Assembly: GCA_007123625.1 (NCBI GenBank)
Contig: SKKS01000093.1
Location: forward strand, 1-15,394
Length of the DNA stretch: 15,394 nt
Direction of reading: 5' to 3'
DNA from: Paracoccaceae bacterium
Lineage (GTDB): Bacteria > Pseudomonadota > Alphaproteobacteria > Rhodobacterales > Rhodobacteraceae
Shown here: positions 14,608-15,394 of the stretch, in pieces
Position numbering within the stretch: the stretch's first letter is position 1
Layout: each line of letters starts with the position of its first letter
Made by a program: the position numbers and the translations under genes
The notes under the pieces: generated by a model
What the model was told of the DNA's origin: nothing
Database searches by the model: none
What the model saw: the letters and a program-made list of their open reading frames with translations, nothing else

Positions 14608-15134
14608 TCGCGCGCTTCATGGTGATCCTTCTGGTGGGCGGCACCGTCCTGGCCGGGTTCGGGGCGTGGTACCTGACAGTCTATGCCTATTACGACCGCC
14701 TGCCCGCGCAAGACTCGGTGGCGCTGACTCCCCTGGGTGCGGCGGCGGTGCAGGACCAGCCGGTGAGCGCGTTTCAGGGGATCGATTCAGACAGCTCCCC
14801 CATCCGCTACCGCGCCTGTTTCACGCTTGAGGCCGACCCCGCGCAATTCACCCCCTACCCCGAGGCCGCACCGCTGATCGCGCCGAACTGGTTCGACTGC
14901 TTCGACGCCCGCGCCATCGGCGCCGCGCTCGAAGACGGGCGCGCGCAGGCGGTTCTGGGGCAGGCGCATATCCGCTACGGGATCGACCGAGTGGTGGCGG
15001 TGTATCCCGATGGCCGGGCCTTTGCCTGGCACCAGATCAACCGCTGCGGCGAGGCGCATTTCGACGGCGACCCCGTGCCCCCCGGCTGCCCGCCCCCGCC
15101 TGAGCGTCTGGCCGAGCGCCCGGCCGAGCGTTGA
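14604..15134 (+). CDS. DUF6446-like membrane-anchored protein between glyQ and glyS
   Basis: A 176-residue protein with one N-terminal membrane segment (about 4-27, 'FMVILLVGGTVLAGFGAWYL') and no obvious signal cleavage site, so the rest is probably periplasmic. The soluble part includes 'YRACFTLEADPAQFTPY', 'APNWFDCFDA' and 'VAVYPDGRAFAWHQINRCGE'. Four cysteines could form disulfides. The C-terminus is Pro/Glu/Arg-rich ('PPGCPPPPERLAERPAER'). I take it for DUF6446, a Rhodobacterales family I recall sitting between the two glycyl-tRNA synthetase subunits; function is unknown. The ATG overlaps the glyQ stop and glyS starts 41 nt later, so it is embedded in that operon. Confidence 0.78.
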   Translation: MIARFMVILLVGGTVLAGFGAWYLTVYAYYDRLPAQDSVALTPLGAAAVQDQPVSAFQGIDSDSSPIRYRACFTLEADPAQFTPYPEAAPLIAPNWFDCFDARAIGAALEDGRAQAVLGQAHIRYGIDRVVAVYPDGRAFAWHQINRCGEAHFDGDPVPPGCPPPPERLAERPAER

Positions 15135-15175
15135 CCCCCGATGCCGCCCCAGGCTGACCCCCGAAAGCTGATCTC

Positions 15176-15394
15176 ATGCCCGACCTTCTGATCGAACTCT
15201 TCTCCGAGGAAATCCCCGCCCGGATGCAGCCCCGCGCCGCGCAGGACCTGCGCAAGCTGATGACCGATGGGCTGGTCGAGGCCGGCCTGACCTATGCCCA
15301 CGCAGGCGCCTTCGCCACGCCCCGGCGGCTTGCGCTGGCGATCGAGGGACTGAGCGCACAAAGCCCAACCCGGCACGAGGAACGGCGCGGCCCC
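15176..15394 (+). CDS. glyS: Glycine--tRNA ligase beta subunit, N-terminal part (cut by window end)
   Basis: The first 73 codons of the beta subunit, open to the last base of the window. 'MPDLLIELFSEEIPARMQPR' is the family's characteristic N-terminus, followed by 'AFATPRRLALAIEGL', the conserved TPRRLA segment. The full protein is normally near 700 residues. The beta subunit binds tRNA and completes the alpha2-beta2 enzyme with GlyQ. The ribosome site is weak (GAAAG about 9 nt upstream), so coupling to the preceding genes is probable. Confidence 0.95.
   Translation, partial: MPDLLIELFSEEIPARMQPRAAQDLRKLMTDGLVEAGLTYAHAGAFATPRRLALAIEGLSAQSPTRHEERRGP

Overview
The window is GC-rich, densely coding chromosomal DNA from an alphaproteobacterium, most likely a Rhodobacterales/Roseobacter-group species. 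This rests on gene content and motifs, not on a database search: an ArgJ-MutT pair, a glyQ-DUF6446-glyS cluster, an ECF sigma/NrsF (DUF1109) pair, alphaproteobacterial-type RpoH and sigma-70 promoters, and a CtrA-like TTAACCAT motif. No tRNA, rRNA, insertion sequence, CRISPR array or prophage gene was seen.

Layout. (1) 56-2790, plus strand: a secreted parvulin-type peptidyl-prolyl isomerase, argJ (with an unusual lysine-rich N-terminal extension) and a MutT/Nudix hydrolase that overlaps argJ by 4 nt. (2) 2791-3287: the only long gene-free stretch. It holds an AT-rich promoter-like zone with a near-palindromic pair of CtrA half-sites, several hairpins and a textbook intrinsic terminator; it may encode a structured small RNA. 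(3) 3288-5265, minus strand: an ECF sigma factor, its six-helix membrane anti-sigma factor NrsF and a His-rich DUF6969 protein, joined by two ATGA overlaps. (4) 5509-8187, plus strand, divergent from the sigma operon: a periplasmic protein with 31 regularly spaced cysteines fused to a cytochrome P460 domain, a small exported protein, and a DUF3179 protein. (5) 8347-11488, minus strand: dnaK then dnaJ, behind an RpoH-type promoter. (6) 11762-13516, minus strand: an exported SPOR / peptidoglycan-binding / trypsin-fold protein whose protease domain appears catalytically dead. (7) 13669-15394, plus strand: glyQ, DUF6446 and the start of glyS.

The most interesting unit is regions 3 and 4 together. 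The 243-nt gap between the divergent operons contains two oppositely oriented promoters with identical GTAACC -35 boxes, identical 16-nt spacers and CGAA or CGTA -10 boxes. This matches the GTAACC-N16-CGAA promoter I recall for Caulobacter sigma-F, the NrsF-controlled heavy-metal-response sigma factor. The simplest reading is an autoregulated sigma/anti-sigma switch that turns on a periplasmic thiol-rich, heme-binding protein and a DUF3179 protein, perhaps in answer to metal or oxidant stress. Promoter geometry, gene order and domain motifs are read from the sequence; the inducing signal and the biochemical role are inference.
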